DNA of 64,000 bases, taken from positions 1-64,000 of the forward strand of contig JAHFRQ010000006.1 of assembly GCA_023266215.1 (NCBI GenBank), in the 5' to 3' direction. This stretch comes from Gammaproteobacteria bacterium. GTDB taxonomy: Bacteria > Pseudomonadota > Gammaproteobacteria > Coxiellales > Coxiellaceae. Under the pieces are notes generated by a model. It worked only from the letters and a program-made list of their open reading frames with translations. It was not told the DNA's origin and did no database searches. The translations under genes were made by a program, and so were the position numbers. Shown here piece by piece: positions 50,882 to 60,988 of the stretch. How positions within the stretch are numbered: the stretch's first letter is position 1; the number at the start of each line of letters is the position of its first letter.

Positions 50882-53800
50882 ATGCGTGATAGTATAAAAA
50901 CTCAGATTGACGAAAGAGATAAGCCGAAAAATGAAAAAATTAAGGATTTTGTATCAGACACCCTAAAGATTATCGATAAAAAAGCAGGATCGCAAAAAAT
51001 AACGAATTTTTTTAGCTATAAAGTTTTCTATTGTGTTGAGGTAAGGGATATACCTGGAATTGTTGGTCAGGTAAAAAAGGCATTTGAAAATTTTCAAGAA
51101 GGTGTGATCACATCGAATTCGGTTATTGTTGAAGCAGTATTTCGCGTCGGTGAATATTATGGAACAAAGCATGCCGTTAAAAAAATTGGATTTATGGTTG
51201 TCAAAAAATGCACGCCTGGTCTTGGGATTGCGTTGACAGCAGTTGATAGTTACTTGCTTATTGAAAAACCTTTCAAAGAACTAGTGATTGGTCCAGTATT
51301 GAAAATAATTGAGTCTGAATTAAAGCCAATTATTATTCAAACTATCGATGCAAATAGAGCGAAAATAAATCTATCTTTTGTCCAGAGTGTTGATAAAGAT
51401 GGAAATTTTGAGGTATTGAAAAAAGTAGAGTCCAGGCCTGCAACACAATCGTTACCAAGCGCAACACCAGACCCAATTCTACAGCAGATGCTTGAAAGCG
51501 CATTTCGTTCGCACGTTGATCCGTCAAGTTATTTCCCCCATTTTTCTGACACGCAAAAAACATCTGGACCAACTTTTTCTGAACCTAATCACGCACCGTA
51601 TATTCAATACGACAATGGTATAAAGGCGGGTGACTGGGTTGATCGTCCGCTTAATAACATACATCAAGATTATTGGGCTGAACAAAGTGCTGCGAGTAAA
51701 ACGCAAAAGTGTTCTGTCTTTGCTACTCCTGATTCTATTGGGTGTAAATATCAATCGAATGCCGTGGAAGTAACTGCGGCGGCTGGCTTTGGCAGCATTG
51801 GCGTAGGCGTGACTTTAACAACCCCGGCGGGAATTGCGGTCGGCGCTGTAGCGGCTGTTACAGCTGGAGTCACAGCAATTGTTCAAGACAAGCGCCATTA
51901 TAAATTGACGCCAATTACTGCATTGAAACCAGCATCATCCGCTGATGAAGCTGCATGGAAAAGTTATAGTAAAAAAGTTTACGAATACTTCAAAAGACCA
52001 ACACGCTCATTTTTCTTTCGCGCTGATAATCTTGCTAAATTGCGCTCAGAGCATGAAAAGTTTATGAAAGTGCACTTAACAGATCCTGACGCAATTTTTT
52101 TCAGAAATGCAATAGGACATTTTATACAAAACCCAGATCTCTCTTTGCTGAACACAGAAAGGCCAGATTTCGAAAAAATATGCGCGCGCTATCAAGCTGT
52201 TCTTGACCGTGAACATTTAAAAGAAATGATCACGCAACAGCAGGCTGATATAAAAGAAAAAGCTTTTTCAACAGCATGTGAAAATTTTAATACCGCTGCG
52301 CAAAATCGTGATCCTGATGGCATGGAGCAATGGATAAACAAACTTCCAGCGGAATTACAGTCGCAAGCACAAGCAGCAAAGCAAGCTTGCGTCGATCAAT
52401 TGACTTATGAGGCAGCTTTTAAAGATGCCTTTAATGCGTTAGAAAAAAATGAATTTTCATCAGCAATGCAGCATGCTGAAAAATATCCAGAATTACAAAA
52501 TCAATTAAAGCAAAAATATGCAGAAAATTGTTCGAAGCTGGTAAAAGCATGCTGTGAACGGGGAGAGTACGCAAAGGCAGAAAAAGTAACCAAAGCTTTT
52601 TTTGAAAAAACAAATTCGCGTTTAGAAAATGAAGAGCGACATATTGCAGCTTGTCGCACTGCAATTCAAATTGAAGGATTAGAAATCTCATCCTTTTTGC
52701 TTTCAAGAATATTAGAAAAAATGGAGGCGCCTGCATGGGTTCATGCAATAAAAACAGGTGGGGTCGCAGCAGCACACCACTATTTATCAGAACAGTTAAA
52801 ATCACTGGCAGATTACGAGCCGCATGGGTTTGAAAATTGGCAAGCCGGCCTGTCTGCTATCGGCACACTTGCAAATTTTGCGTCTATGTTTTTAGAAGAG
52901 GAAGATAAAAAATATGCAAAAAATATAATTTATGGTACACATGCTGCAGGCGCACTTTTGGGAACAGGTCTTGCAATTGCAGATGCAGCAGGAAAATTAC
53001 GACCTGCTGCAGAAACCACAGCTGCAGCCACCGATGCGATTACAAAATTACAGCCCGCAGCTGCAGCATCGACATCAACAGGGGCATTACACTATGCATC
53101 AGCTGGTGCAAAAGCGCTTAGCATAGCAGCGCCACTTGCATCATTTGCAAACAGTTGGTATTTCAACGAATGGCGCAAGGAAGGCAAGGCGCCTACCACA
53201 ATAGAAGGCGTCATCGCTGAAGATTTTTGTTATTACGCAAGTCATGCTAGCTCTGCAGTTGTCATTGCGCAAACTCAAACCTTCAAAATAGCGATGTTAC
53301 ATTTAGCAGAATTTACCCAGTCTCACACATCTGCTGTAATCGCCGAGAAGGCTGTGACCGCAGCCAAAGGAATTACTGTTTTTGGAGAACAAGCGCTTTT
53401 GTTAGCAGCAGCACATCCCTTTATTGCGGGCGCTGCTATTGGAGGAGTATGTATCGCCGGTATTTGGTACTACTGTGAAAACAGACCTTACAATAATCAC
53501 CTGTATAATATTCAAACTTGCTTGAAATTAGCAGAGACAGGCAACACTAGAAAATATTTATCTGAAGCGGCCATATTAAATTCAGAAGCATTAAAAATTT
53601 ACCCTAATGATCCGAAGCTGTTAGAAAGGTTAGAAATAATACGTGGTATGGAAAAAGATTTTGAGATGCTAGATAATATTGATTCATATCTGAAATTAGC
53701 AGCGCAAAGTGAAACGAAAAAAAACTTGTCTATGGCAATGGCAATAGCAAATGAGGCGATAAAATACTCTCCAAATGATCAGCAGTTACTTGCTAGGCTT

Positions 53801-54667
53801 CAAAAAATACAGTGGTTAGAAAAAGAAATAGCAGAGAAATTTCAGGAAATAAAAATTGCACGCGAAAAGAAATTTATAGAAATTTATAATAGTTTTACTA
53901 CTTCTTCCGATTATGAAAATAAGGGACCATTATCGGATATGAAAAAAAATATTGAAAATATGACTCTGGATTTTAAAGAAATTAAAGCATACTGCTCTGA
54001 AGAAGTTTTATTGGAATTGAGAAGTAAAATAGCAAGCTCGCGATTTGATGAAATTGAAAAGGAAGCCTTAGATAAAAATATTCGAGCTTATGCTTCCCAA
54101 AGAACAGAAAAGCTGAATTTTTGGTTTAAAAATGAAGAAGCAATAAAAAATAATATTTCGACTCTCAAAAAATACATCGCAAATATTATTGCTAATGATC
54201 AAAATAATATTGAAAAATCAGGACAGCATTTTGATGAAAAAGAAAAACAAGAACTCATTGCACAACGAGAAATTTTTATTGGAAAAATCAACAGCGAGAT
54301 AATATCTTTTGAAGAGAAATTAAACAATTTGACTATTCATAAGGAGGAGCTGGAGATATTAACGGTAGAATGCGAGTCGTTATTAAAGCTTCTGCAAGCA
54401 AGACACATAAAAAGTATGCAAATTCTATATATTAAAACAGTAATCAGTTTTGCGGTACCTATCATACCCGTTATTCTACGCGGACATTTTAATATTAAAA
54501 AAGCGGAGCGCGCACAACAGGACGCGCCTTTAAATGTTTCAATATATAACAAAAGAATTGAGCAGGCCAGCCTGGCTCCACTTGCAACCCAACTTTCATT
54601 TTTTACTTCATCTGAAGCGGATTCTTTATCAACATCATCACAACCCTGGAGTGCATACCATGCTTAA
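50882..54667 (+). CDS. 1261-aa orphan with membrane segments, TPR-like and coiled-coil regions
   Basis: AGAGG precedes the ATG. Seen in order: an N-terminal region (1-180) with a hydrophobic patch near 100-130; a Pro/Ser-rich linker (about 190-230); a glycine/alanine/valine-rich hydrophobic segment (about 306-335, GVTLTTPAGIAVGAVAAVTAG); helical domain; Ala-rich hydrophobic stretches (about 690-730 and 840-870); two ~55-residue TPR-like repeats (SEAAILNSEALKIYPNDPKLL and SMAMAIANEAIKYSPNDQQLL, about 895-980); coiled coils to about 1170; a membrane segment near 1184-1200; then a Ser-rich tail. No family recognised. Its promoter region carries copy 1 of the shared palindrome, and the next gene overlaps its end. 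Confidence 0.7.
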   Translation: MRDSIKTQIDERDKPKNEKIKDFVSDTLKIIDKKAGSQKITNFFSYKVFYCVEVRDIPGIVGQVKKAFENFQEGVITSNSVIVEAVFRVGEYYGTKHAVKKIGFMVVKKCTPGLGIALTAVDSYLLIEKPFKELVIGPVLKIIESELKPIIIQTIDANRAKINLSFVQSVDKDGNFEVLKKVESRPATQSLPSATPDPILQQMLESAFRSHVDPSSYFPHFSDTQKTSGPTFSEPNHAPYIQYDNGIKAGDWVDRPLNNIHQDYWAEQSAASKTQKCSVFATPDSIGCKYQSNAVEVTAAAGFGSIGVGVTLTTPAGIAVGAVAAVTAGVTAIVQDKRHYKLTPITALKPASSADEAAWKSYSKKVYEYFKRPTRSFFFRADNLAKLRSEHEKFMKVHLTDPDAIFFRNAIGHFIQNPDLSLLNTERPDFEKICARYQAVLDREHLKEMITQQQADIKEKAFSTACENFNTAAQNRDPDGMEQWINKLPAELQSQAQAAKQACVDQLTYEAAFKDAFNALEKNEFSSAMQHAEKYPELQNQLKQKYAENCSKLVKACCERGEYAKAEKVTKAFFEKTNSRLENEERHIAACRTAIQIEGLEISSFLLSRILEKMEAPAWVHAIKTGGVAAAHHYLSEQLKSLADYEPHGFENWQAGLSAIGTLANFASMFLEEEDKKYAKNIIYGTHAAGALLGTGLAIADAAGKLRPAAETTAAATDAITKLQPAAAASTSTGALHYASAGAKALSIAAPLASFANSWYFNEWRKEGKAPTTIEGVIAEDFCYYASHASSAVVIAQTQTFKIAMLHLAEFTQSHTSAVIAEKAVTAAKGITVFGEQALLLAAAHPFIAGAAIGGVCIAGIWYYCENRPYNNHLYNIQTCLKLAETGNTRKYLSEAAILNSEALKIYPNDPKLLERLEIIRGMEKDFEMLDNIDSYLKLAAQSETKKNLSMAMAIANEAIKYSPNDQQLLARLQKIQWLEKEIAEKFQEIKIAREKKFIEIYNSFTTSSDYENKGPLSDMKKNIENMTLDFKEIKAYCSEEVLLELRSKIASSRFDEIEKEALDKNIRAYASQRTEKLNFWFKNEEAIKNNISTLKKYIANIIANDQNNIEKSGQHFDEKEKQELIAQREIFIGKINSEIISFEEKLNNLTIHKEELEILTVECESLLKLLQARHIKSMQILYIKTVISFAVPIIPVILRGHFNIKKAERAQQDAPLNVSIYNKRIEQASLAPLATQLSFFTSSEADSLSTSSQPWSAYHA

Positions 54668-56015
54668 ACCAAACCGAGAAACAGTTGCCTTGGCTAGTTC
54701 CATTTTTTTCATTCTGCCTGCTGTTTTCATACACAGGAAAGAAAGGCATGATTGGCAATTTATCTTGAATATTTCCAGTTCATTGTTTTCAATGCTTTTA
54801 GGTTGCTATTTTGACCGTCACAAGGAAGATCGCGTTGGAAAAATGGAAGCTGAAACAAAAAAGATGAATGATCTACTCGTAGAGGCAAATGCAGCTAAAA
54901 CAGGACAAAGGGAGGGGCAATCAACACCAGTAGCAATAAAAAAAAATTTTTCACTGGCAGCTAATCTTTATAGCAGAGCAAGATCATCGTTTGAAAATAT
55001 TTATAAAAAAGATATAGGTAATCTAGATCATGAAAAATCAATTTTTTATTTAGAAATATTGTATAACGAAGCATTTATGAATTATCGTTTAGATAGACTT
55101 GAAGAAGCATATAAATTAGTTAGTACAGGGCTTAATAAAAATAATCTTAATAAGCTTCATTTTATTTGCATTAATAAAAAATTATTAAATTTACGTGGAT
55201 TGATTACTTTTATTCAAGGCTGCAATGAGCTTGACAAGAAAAAACAGCGGGAAATCTGGTCTGAAGCTAAGAAAGATTTTAATTCTTCTTTTAAACTTGA
55301 TTCTGGTCAAAATAATGTCCATGTTTTTTTAATGTATTTGTCAATTGATCCTAATGATACCAATGATACTAACAATTCATTTTTTTCAAAAACTGTGCAA
55401 ATTATAACACCTGGAACGAAAAAGGAGGAACAAGTTGCAACGCTTAATTTTGATAAAAATTGTATCTTGCATGATCACCTTATCTTTCTTTATGCGGAAA
55501 GTTGCGCGCATGAAAAGGAATTTAAAAAATCTCTAACGCTCTATAAAAAATATAAAACAAATGACGACTCATGGAATGGCACTATGCTTGATATCAACCC
55601 AGAAGCATTTTTTAGCAGTTTTATTCTTCGGCTGCGTTATTTGGAGGTTTGCAAAGAAGCCATTGAGTCGTACCCTAGCTTTGCAAATGATCCATTGGAA
55701 CGCCCTTTGGTCTTTGATCAGGCCTTCATGTTTTTAAATGCACAGCGATTTAAAAATGAAAATTCTGACGGTCGCTACAGCAAAGCATATAAACGCCTTG
55801 CTGAAGCCGCTCATCAATTTATTGATCGCGCAACACACGAAAACTTGATAAAAAGATCTAAAGAAAGGCCTGAAATTCTACTGAAAGGAACATTACCAAA
55901 AACTTCTTCTGATGAAAATTCATGCGTGATAAAAAATTGTAAAGTGAGATTTTTTCAATTGAAAATGCAATTAGCACATGCAAAGGAAGTGGTGACCGGT
56001 GTTTTTCATAGGTAA
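54660..56015 (+). CDS. 451-aa membrane-anchored TPR-like orphan
   Basis: The start at ATG 54660 overlaps the stop of the previous gene by 8 bases and has GGAG upstream; a longer frame is open from 54534 but would overlap heavily. Two N-terminal hydrophobic segments (VALASSIFFILPAVFI; LNISSSLFSMLLGCYF) anchor it, then a soluble part with TPR-like helices (EILYNEAFMNYRLDRLEEAYKLVSTGL spans about 131-157; FLYAESCAHEKEFKKSLTLYKKY). Coupled with the 1261-aa gene, so they probably act together. Family not recognised. Confidence 0.65.
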   Translation: MLKPNRETVALASSIFFILPAVFIHRKERHDWQFILNISSSLFSMLLGCYFDRHKEDRVGKMEAETKKMNDLLVEANAAKTGQREGQSTPVAIKKNFSLAANLYSRARSSFENIYKKDIGNLDHEKSIFYLEILYNEAFMNYRLDRLEEAYKLVSTGLNKNNLNKLHFICINKKLLNLRGLITFIQGCNELDKKKQREIWSEAKKDFNSSFKLDSGQNNVHVFLMYLSIDPNDTNDTNNSFFSKTVQIITPGTKKEEQVATLNFDKNCILHDHLIFLYAESCAHEKEFKKSLTLYKKYKTNDDSWNGTMLDINPEAFFSSFILRLRYLEVCKEAIESYPSFANDPLERPLVFDQAFMFLNAQRFKNENSDGRYSKAYKRLAEAAHQFIDRATHENLIKRSKERPEILLKGTLPKTSSDENSCVIKNCKVRFFQLKMQLAHAKEVVTGVFHR

Positions 56016-56027
56016 ATATACCGATAT
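56008..56027. promoter_or_regulatory. Shared regulatory palindrome, copy 2 (upstream of the 151-aa gene)
   Basis: ATAGGTAAATATACCGATAT; the inner 19 bases differ by one base from copy 3 at the luxR promoter and it is the reverse orientation of copy 1. It overlaps the stop codon of the 451-aa gene. An extended -10-like TGATAATTT follows at 56045-56053. Confidence 0.75.
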
Positions 56028-56096
56028 TCACAGTCAAGAAGAGATGATAATTTTACCAAGCAATACTATTTTAACAATTTTTAAACGGAGAAATTT

Positions 56097-56552
56097 ATGC
56101 GAAATGATATTAAATTACAATATGAAAGGCTCATTGAGCAACATGGTCTTGCCATGAAAAATAATGCGATGACTGTATGCGAAAAGCTTGCCTTTACAGA
56201 AATTACTGAGGTTCAATTAAAGCAAGAAAAAAATAAAACGGCCCGTTCATGGTGTTTCCGTGATTGGCCATGCCTCTTTACGCAGCATAGAGATAAAATG
56301 GATGAAAAACTTGAGCTAATGGTTCCAGAAAAAAAATTACTGGAGACAAGCTGCCAGGCATACATGGCAAACAAATTATTTTTAAATGATGTTACAGATA
56401 AAGCTAATGGTATATCTATTGAGGCAAAGAAAGAGATTGACACACACCTTACTAGGGCAGAGCAGATTGCTGCAAATGCAAAAACTGACATTGGAAGATG
56501 CGTGGATAGAGCAAAAAAAGATGCGATGGGGGCTCCATTACCAAAGCCGTAA
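56097..56552 (+). CDS. 151-aa orphan protein
   Basis: GGAG lies 9 bases ahead of the ATG. The protein starts MRNDIKLQYERLIEQHGLAM, is helical and charged, with cysteines at SWCFRDWPC (about 47-55), and ends in an Ala/Lys-rich helix (AEQIAANAKTDIGRCVDRAKKDA). No membrane segment. Third gene of the 50882-56552 block but with its own candidate promoter and regulatory palindrome. Family not recognised. Confidence 0.55.
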   Translation: MRNDIKLQYERLIEQHGLAMKNNAMTVCEKLAFTEITEVQLKQEKNKTARSWCFRDWPCLFTQHRDKMDEKLELMVPEKKLLETSCQAYMANKLFLNDVTDKANGISIEAKKEIDTHLTRAEQIAANAKTDIGRCVDRAKKDAMGAPLPKP

Positions 56553-56767
56553 CAAATTTATGATATTAATCATGGTGGCTATTGCAATAGTCACCTCGAT
56601 TAAGAAAATTTTTTGGATAAGATATTTTACATTGCTACACAGCACTTCACTGTCGGTGGTACCTTTTGTTTTCTGACGACTTGAAAAAACCCGCTTGGAT
56701 AGCTATAGGAAGTCCCCCGAAAAGGAGTAAGCTGTAAATTTTGCTCAAAACCTCCTGATTTGTATTT

Positions 56768-59700
56768 TCAAGGCAAAAAACTTTTTGATTTTGCAACTAA
56801 TTTTGGAACTACGCAAGCAGCTACTAATGCGGCACCAGCAGCAAACAGAGTATATTTATGATTGGCTGCAAATCGTTTTACATTTTCTGTAAATGTATTT
56901 TCGTTTTCTCCCATTTTTGGCCGTTGAAATTCTTTGGTTGATTTTGGTAATGTTAAAGAAGGCACTGGAAAACACGTTAACTTAACTGACACTTCTTGAA
57001 TTTTTTTGATTAAAAAAGCATTGTTTTTTAGCGAAAGAGGGCGTGTTTTTGGTTCCCCTCTTTCCCAGTATCGCAATTCCTTTGTGTCTGGGTGATAAGA
57101 TAATGCAAATAATGCGAATGCATCATCGCGGCATCCATTATAAAAACAGTCGGCTAATACTGTTGCGATTCCAACGAGAAGCATCTTTGAATTTTTATCT
57201 GTATTTTCAGGAAGTAAGTTAAAAAGATTAGAAAAACCAGAGACCATAACAATTTCCGCTAATGCATAAGTCGCGGCCTCTATAATGTCATCTGGTTCAT
57301 TCTGCGAAAACAGCTTCAGCAAATTAGCACAAATTTCTGCGCGAATCTCAGGCTCTGCTACACCAAGATTTCCTAATGCTAAAATCACTGCGTGTTTAAT
57401 GCGATGGCATTGATTTTCTCGTAGCAAAAGCAGCAATAATTTGTTATAAATTTTATCACGAAATTGCGATACTGCCTTACTAAATACCCCCAATGCTTTG
57501 ATTGCCGTGCATTGAGCAATTTCATCCCCTTCCAGCATTTTTTGAAGTTGATTGAAAATCATGATGTGAATCTCAGGTTTTGCTGCTACACCAAGGTACG
57601 CTAATATTACAGCTGCGGCATATTTAGTTTTCTCATCATGTGTGATTAGCATGTTCAGTGATTGATTGAAAATCTTGTTTCGAATTTCAGGCGCCTCCTT
57701 ACAAAGAGATCCGAGTTTTCCGGCTAGCTTGTATTTAACACGTTCATCCTGCTCTACCAAAAAAATACTTAATAATTGATTGTAGATTTTGATAAGCATC
57801 TCTGACGGTGCTACAACAGCAAATACTCTTAATATTTTAATGATCTCATATTTAACATTTTCATCTTGATCTTTTTGTAATAACATCGACAATAATTCAT
57901 TGCAAATCTTGACACAAATCTCAGGTACTGCTATAGCAAGGTTTGTTAATGTCTTAGATATTTCATACGTATCTTTTTTATCCTTAGCTATCTGAAAAAA
58001 TATATTTATTAATTCATCATAACTCTGATCAAAAATTTCTGTCACTGGTTCACCAAGGTATTCTGATGCAATTTGAATGCCAGGCACAGCTGCATCAAGA
58101 CATTTTAATACATAAGCAGCATCATATTTAACATGTTTAACATGTGAGTTTTGATTTCGCAAAGCTTCTAATAGCGGTTTCAACAATTGATCACGCTTTA
58201 TGTTTAAATCTTTTGGTTCACCTGACTCCGCCAAGCATCTTAATAATAACCGCTGCTCGTAAATTCCTATTATGTCGCGCGATTGCTCTGACATTAAAAT
58301 ATCAAAAAAATGATTTAATGAACCAATATCATTAGATAAATGTCCCGCCACAAACCACCACATCACTTCTAATCGTGGGTTATAGCGCTGATCTAAAATA
58401 ATTTTTTTAATTTCTGTATCATTTGCTCTTAGTTTTCGTGCAATATAACCTGCTGCAAAATATTCTTGAAAAGTTAAGTGAATAAAATAATATTCGGTAT
58501 TTTGATCAACATTGGTATAGCATAATAAACCGCTTTTTGATATTTCCTCAAAACATTGATCAATAAAATTCTTACTGGGATTTTGACGATTGAGTTTAAT
58601 TGTGGAATTCAAATTTTCATTTGTGAAAAAAATCTTACTTTGCAACATGCAGTTATACGCTAATTGCTCATTTAATGTTTGCAAAGTATTGTACTTTTGC
58701 TCTAAATCATCAGCACCCATTCCATCATAAATTCCTTTGCGCTTTAAAAATTTAGTAAATAAATTTTCGGTTAAAAGATAATAAAGCTTGCTTAACGTCA
58801 ACTTTACTTCGCCTGGCTGTATTAATTTATCGTCTGCATGTAATTGACATATCATTGAAAGCTGCAGTGGAATATGCGCGATAGCCCAAATCATGGGTTG
58901 GCGTTTTAGAAAATCTAATAAAATGGTTACGCGTTTCGTGTCTACATCACCCAATTGTTTAAAAAATTGGTGAGCATAGGCTTCAATATCTTTTGGAGAA
59001 AACCCCATGATTTCTAATTTGCGATCAGGGGTTAATGCAGAGATTTGTTGTGGTCTTGATGTAATAAGAGAATATTGTTGAATTTTTAACCCATCAAATG
59101 CATTTTTAAGATAGCCATTTATTGCATCAGGTGATAATTCATCATAGTCATCCAAGAGAAAAAGAAAGCGCTCTGGATTTGCTAGAATTGCATTTTTCAG
59201 GCCTTCCTTTTTGTTTTCAAGTGAAAGCGCATCTTTAAAACATTCGTGATCAACCAAATCAATCCAAGTGTAACTGTTGGGTGGGTAATTATTACTATTT
59301 ATATTTCGAAGAGGGATCCAAAAAACAGCTTTAAAATTAGGCCATAATTTTTGAGAAGCCCACTGATGTGCAATATATTGACATAAAGTTGATTTACCAA
59401 TGCCAGCTCGACCCATGATCAATAATTTTTTGGGTAATGCAGTATCAGTGCCTGGCGTAAAGATTTCATCAAGTCGGATGGGTTCTTTTGCTGTGCGCAA
59501 ATCTTCATAAGAACTTAAGCGGCCTGAAAAGTCATATCGCGCTCCTGCGTTACTTCTAAAATGAGCTTCCTTTTCTTTCTGTTCTGCTTCTCTAATAATG
59601 GTCAAATTAATAAAAATATCATCAATATTTGTGCGTCTTTGATCTTGTCCAGACAATAAAGCTACTTGACTTACTCTTGATATAAGATAACGATAGCGAA

Positions 59701-60982
59701 GTGAAAATATGAAATCGTCTATTTCTGTTTGTATTTCTCCATAAGTGTCTTTATATTTTTTTAAAATATTATCCTGATCAACTGGCGTAATAACTTGAAT
59801 CCTATTTTTTAAATCAACAGCTTCAATCAACCGAAGCGCACTAACATAAACAGCGGCGAAAATAGCGTGCAAAATAGGATGCGCAGTTGAACCAATCATA
59901 AAATTAACAGAACGACCATCTCCGGCAAGATAGATTACTTTCTTAGGATTTGTTTTTGATGTGTATTTTGAAACATATTTATTTTCATCCACGGTATTTT
60001 TTTCATAATCTTGCAATCCATTTTCTGTAAATAAATCATCACTGGATGTCACGCAAACAACGCAGGCATTGTTTTCTAATTTATTAAAAACTTCTTTTTT
60101 AAAAGATTGGGTGCTGGTTGCAATAATAAATAAGTCAGAATCTATTGCTTGCTTATCAATAACATCCGATACTGAAATACAGTGCATTTCAGCTGCAGCT
60201 TCAGCTCGTTTTTCTGGATCAATGTCAACAATAATAAAAGTGCTCTGCGAATGTATTTTTCTCAAAAATAGCGCAATCGGCTTTCCTAGATGCCCAAAGC
60301 CAACGACACATATTTTTTTTAGTCTTCCCACATCTTGGTTGATCCCCATGCCACTATAAATAACCGATGCGATGCTAAACACAATGCTTTTTGCAACCTC
60401 AAGATCTTCCATCGCCTTTAAGGGCGTACGCGCAATTGAAAATACGGGTGGGTCATAAAGGGATAAATCACCTTTTGGTTTTAGATATTTTATTTCACCA
60501 TTCCAAGTGTGCTCAACAATGCCTGCAATATTTTTAAATCGACTTAAAGCTGCTATTTGTGGCGCAAAATACCCACCGTGATCTAAAATAATATATTTAT
60601 AATTAGTTTCGTTTGGAAAAAGTATTGTTAACTGTGTTTCTGTATCAACATCACTTTTTTGAAGTAATCCTTTATTAATAGAATTTTTTATTAAATCCCC
60701 ATATAAATTATTAAGTGATCTTACGACACTCTCAACACAAAAAGATTGTTTTGGGATAATAGCTGTAATATCGCCTAAAGTTGATATAGCTTCTAAAAAA
60801 AAGGGAAGAGTATGCAGCATATGCGCTACAACAATAAATGCATATTTTTGATTAGTCTGCGCGCAAATGTAAAATTGCTCGATAATATTTTGATAAAATA
60901 CTGGTGCTTTACTATCATCTTGTCCAAGAGGATGAGAGCGCGCAAATAATTCCCTTTTTTGTATTAGTTCGGCATGACGCAT
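56768..60982 (-). CDS. STAND NTPase: SAH-hydrolase-like domain + NACHT + HEAT repeats + C-terminal membrane helix
   Basis: 1404 aa. Residues about 40-400 resemble S-adenosylhomocysteine hydrolase. The NAD-binding loop VVGFGHLGKPIALFLR is at about 225-241, then IVDIDPEKRAEAAAEM, and the late signature VIYLAGDGRSVNFMIGSTAHP, which parallels VIVLAEGRLVNLGNATGHP of true enzymes. The catalytic KSKFDN segment is not conserved. A NACHT NTPase follows: Walker A GRAGIGKST at 524-532, Walker B RFLFLLDDYDEL (about 608-619), and LITSRPQQI. Residues about 930-1290 are HEAT/armadillo-like repeats (VKYEIIKILRVFAVVAP; IKHAVILALGNLGVAEPEIR). A hydrophobic segment, TLFAAGAALVAACVVPKLV, ends the protein. STAND proteins with a sensor array are known antiviral or regulatory switches. 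It is 6 bases behind luxR. Confidence 0.85.
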   Translation of the reverse strand: MRHAELIQKRELFARSHPLGQDDSKAPVFYQNIIEQFYICAQTNQKYAFIVVAHMLHTLPFFLEAISTLGDITAIIPKQSFCVESVVRSLNNLYGDLIKNSINKGLLQKSDVDTETQLTILFPNETNYKYIILDHGGYFAPQIAALSRFKNIAGIVEHTWNGEIKYLKPKGDLSLYDPPVFSIARTPLKAMEDLEVAKSIVFSIASVIYSGMGINQDVGRLKKICVVGFGHLGKPIALFLRKIHSQSTFIIVDIDPEKRAEAAAEMHCISVSDVIDKQAIDSDLFIIATSTQSFKKEVFNKLENNACVVCVTSSDDLFTENGLQDYEKNTVDENKYVSKYTSKTNPKKVIYLAGDGRSVNFMIGSTAHPILHAIFAAVYVSALRLIEAVDLKNRIQVITPVDQDNILKKYKDTYGEIQTEIDDFIFSLRYRYLISRVSQVALLSGQDQRRTNIDDIFINLTIIREAEQKEKEAHFRSNAGARYDFSGRLSSYEDLRTAKEPIRLDEIFTPGTDTALPKKLLIMGRAGIGKSTLCQYIAHQWASQKLWPNFKAVFWIPLRNINSNNYPPNSYTWIDLVDHECFKDALSLENKKEGLKNAILANPERFLFLLDDYDELSPDAINGYLKNAFDGLKIQQYSLITSRPQQISALTPDRKLEIMGFSPKDIEAYAHQFFKQLGDVDTKRVTILLDFLKRQPMIWAIAHIPLQLSMICQLHADDKLIQPGEVKLTLSKLYYLLTENLFTKFLKRKGIYDGMGADDLEQKYNTLQTLNEQLAYNCMLQSKIFFTNENLNSTIKLNRQNPSKNFIDQCFEEISKSGLLCYTNVDQNTEYYFIHLTFQEYFAAGYIARKLRANDTEIKKIILDQRYNPRLEVMWWFVAGHLSNDIGSLNHFFDILMSEQSRDIIGIYEQRLLLRCLAESGEPKDLNIKRDQLLKPLLEALRNQNSHVKHVKYDAAYVLKCLDAAVPGIQIASEYLGEPVTEIFDQSYDELINIFFQIAKDKKDTYEISKTLTNLAIAVPEICVKICNELLSMLLQKDQDENVKYEIIKILRVFAVVAPSEMLIKIYNQLLSIFLVEQDERVKYKLAGKLGSLCKEAPEIRNKIFNQSLNMLITHDEKTKYAAAVILAYLGVAAKPEIHIMIFNQLQKMLEGDEIAQCTAIKALGVFSKAVSQFRDKIYNKLLLLLLRENQCHRIKHAVILALGNLGVAEPEIRAEICANLLKLFSQNEPDDIIEAATYALAEIVMVSGFSNLFNLLPENTDKNSKMLLVGIATVLADCFYNGCRDDAFALFALSYHPDTKELRYWERGEPKTRPLSLKNNAFLIKKIQEVSVKLTCFPVPSLTLPKSTKEFQRPKMGENENTFTENVKRFAANHKYTLFAAGAALVAACVVPKLVAKSKSFLP

Positions 60983-60988
60983 TTTATT

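Noticed and set aside
56386-56676. 96-codon frame overlapping the 151-aa gene
   Set aside because: Largely a shadow of the real gene in another frame.
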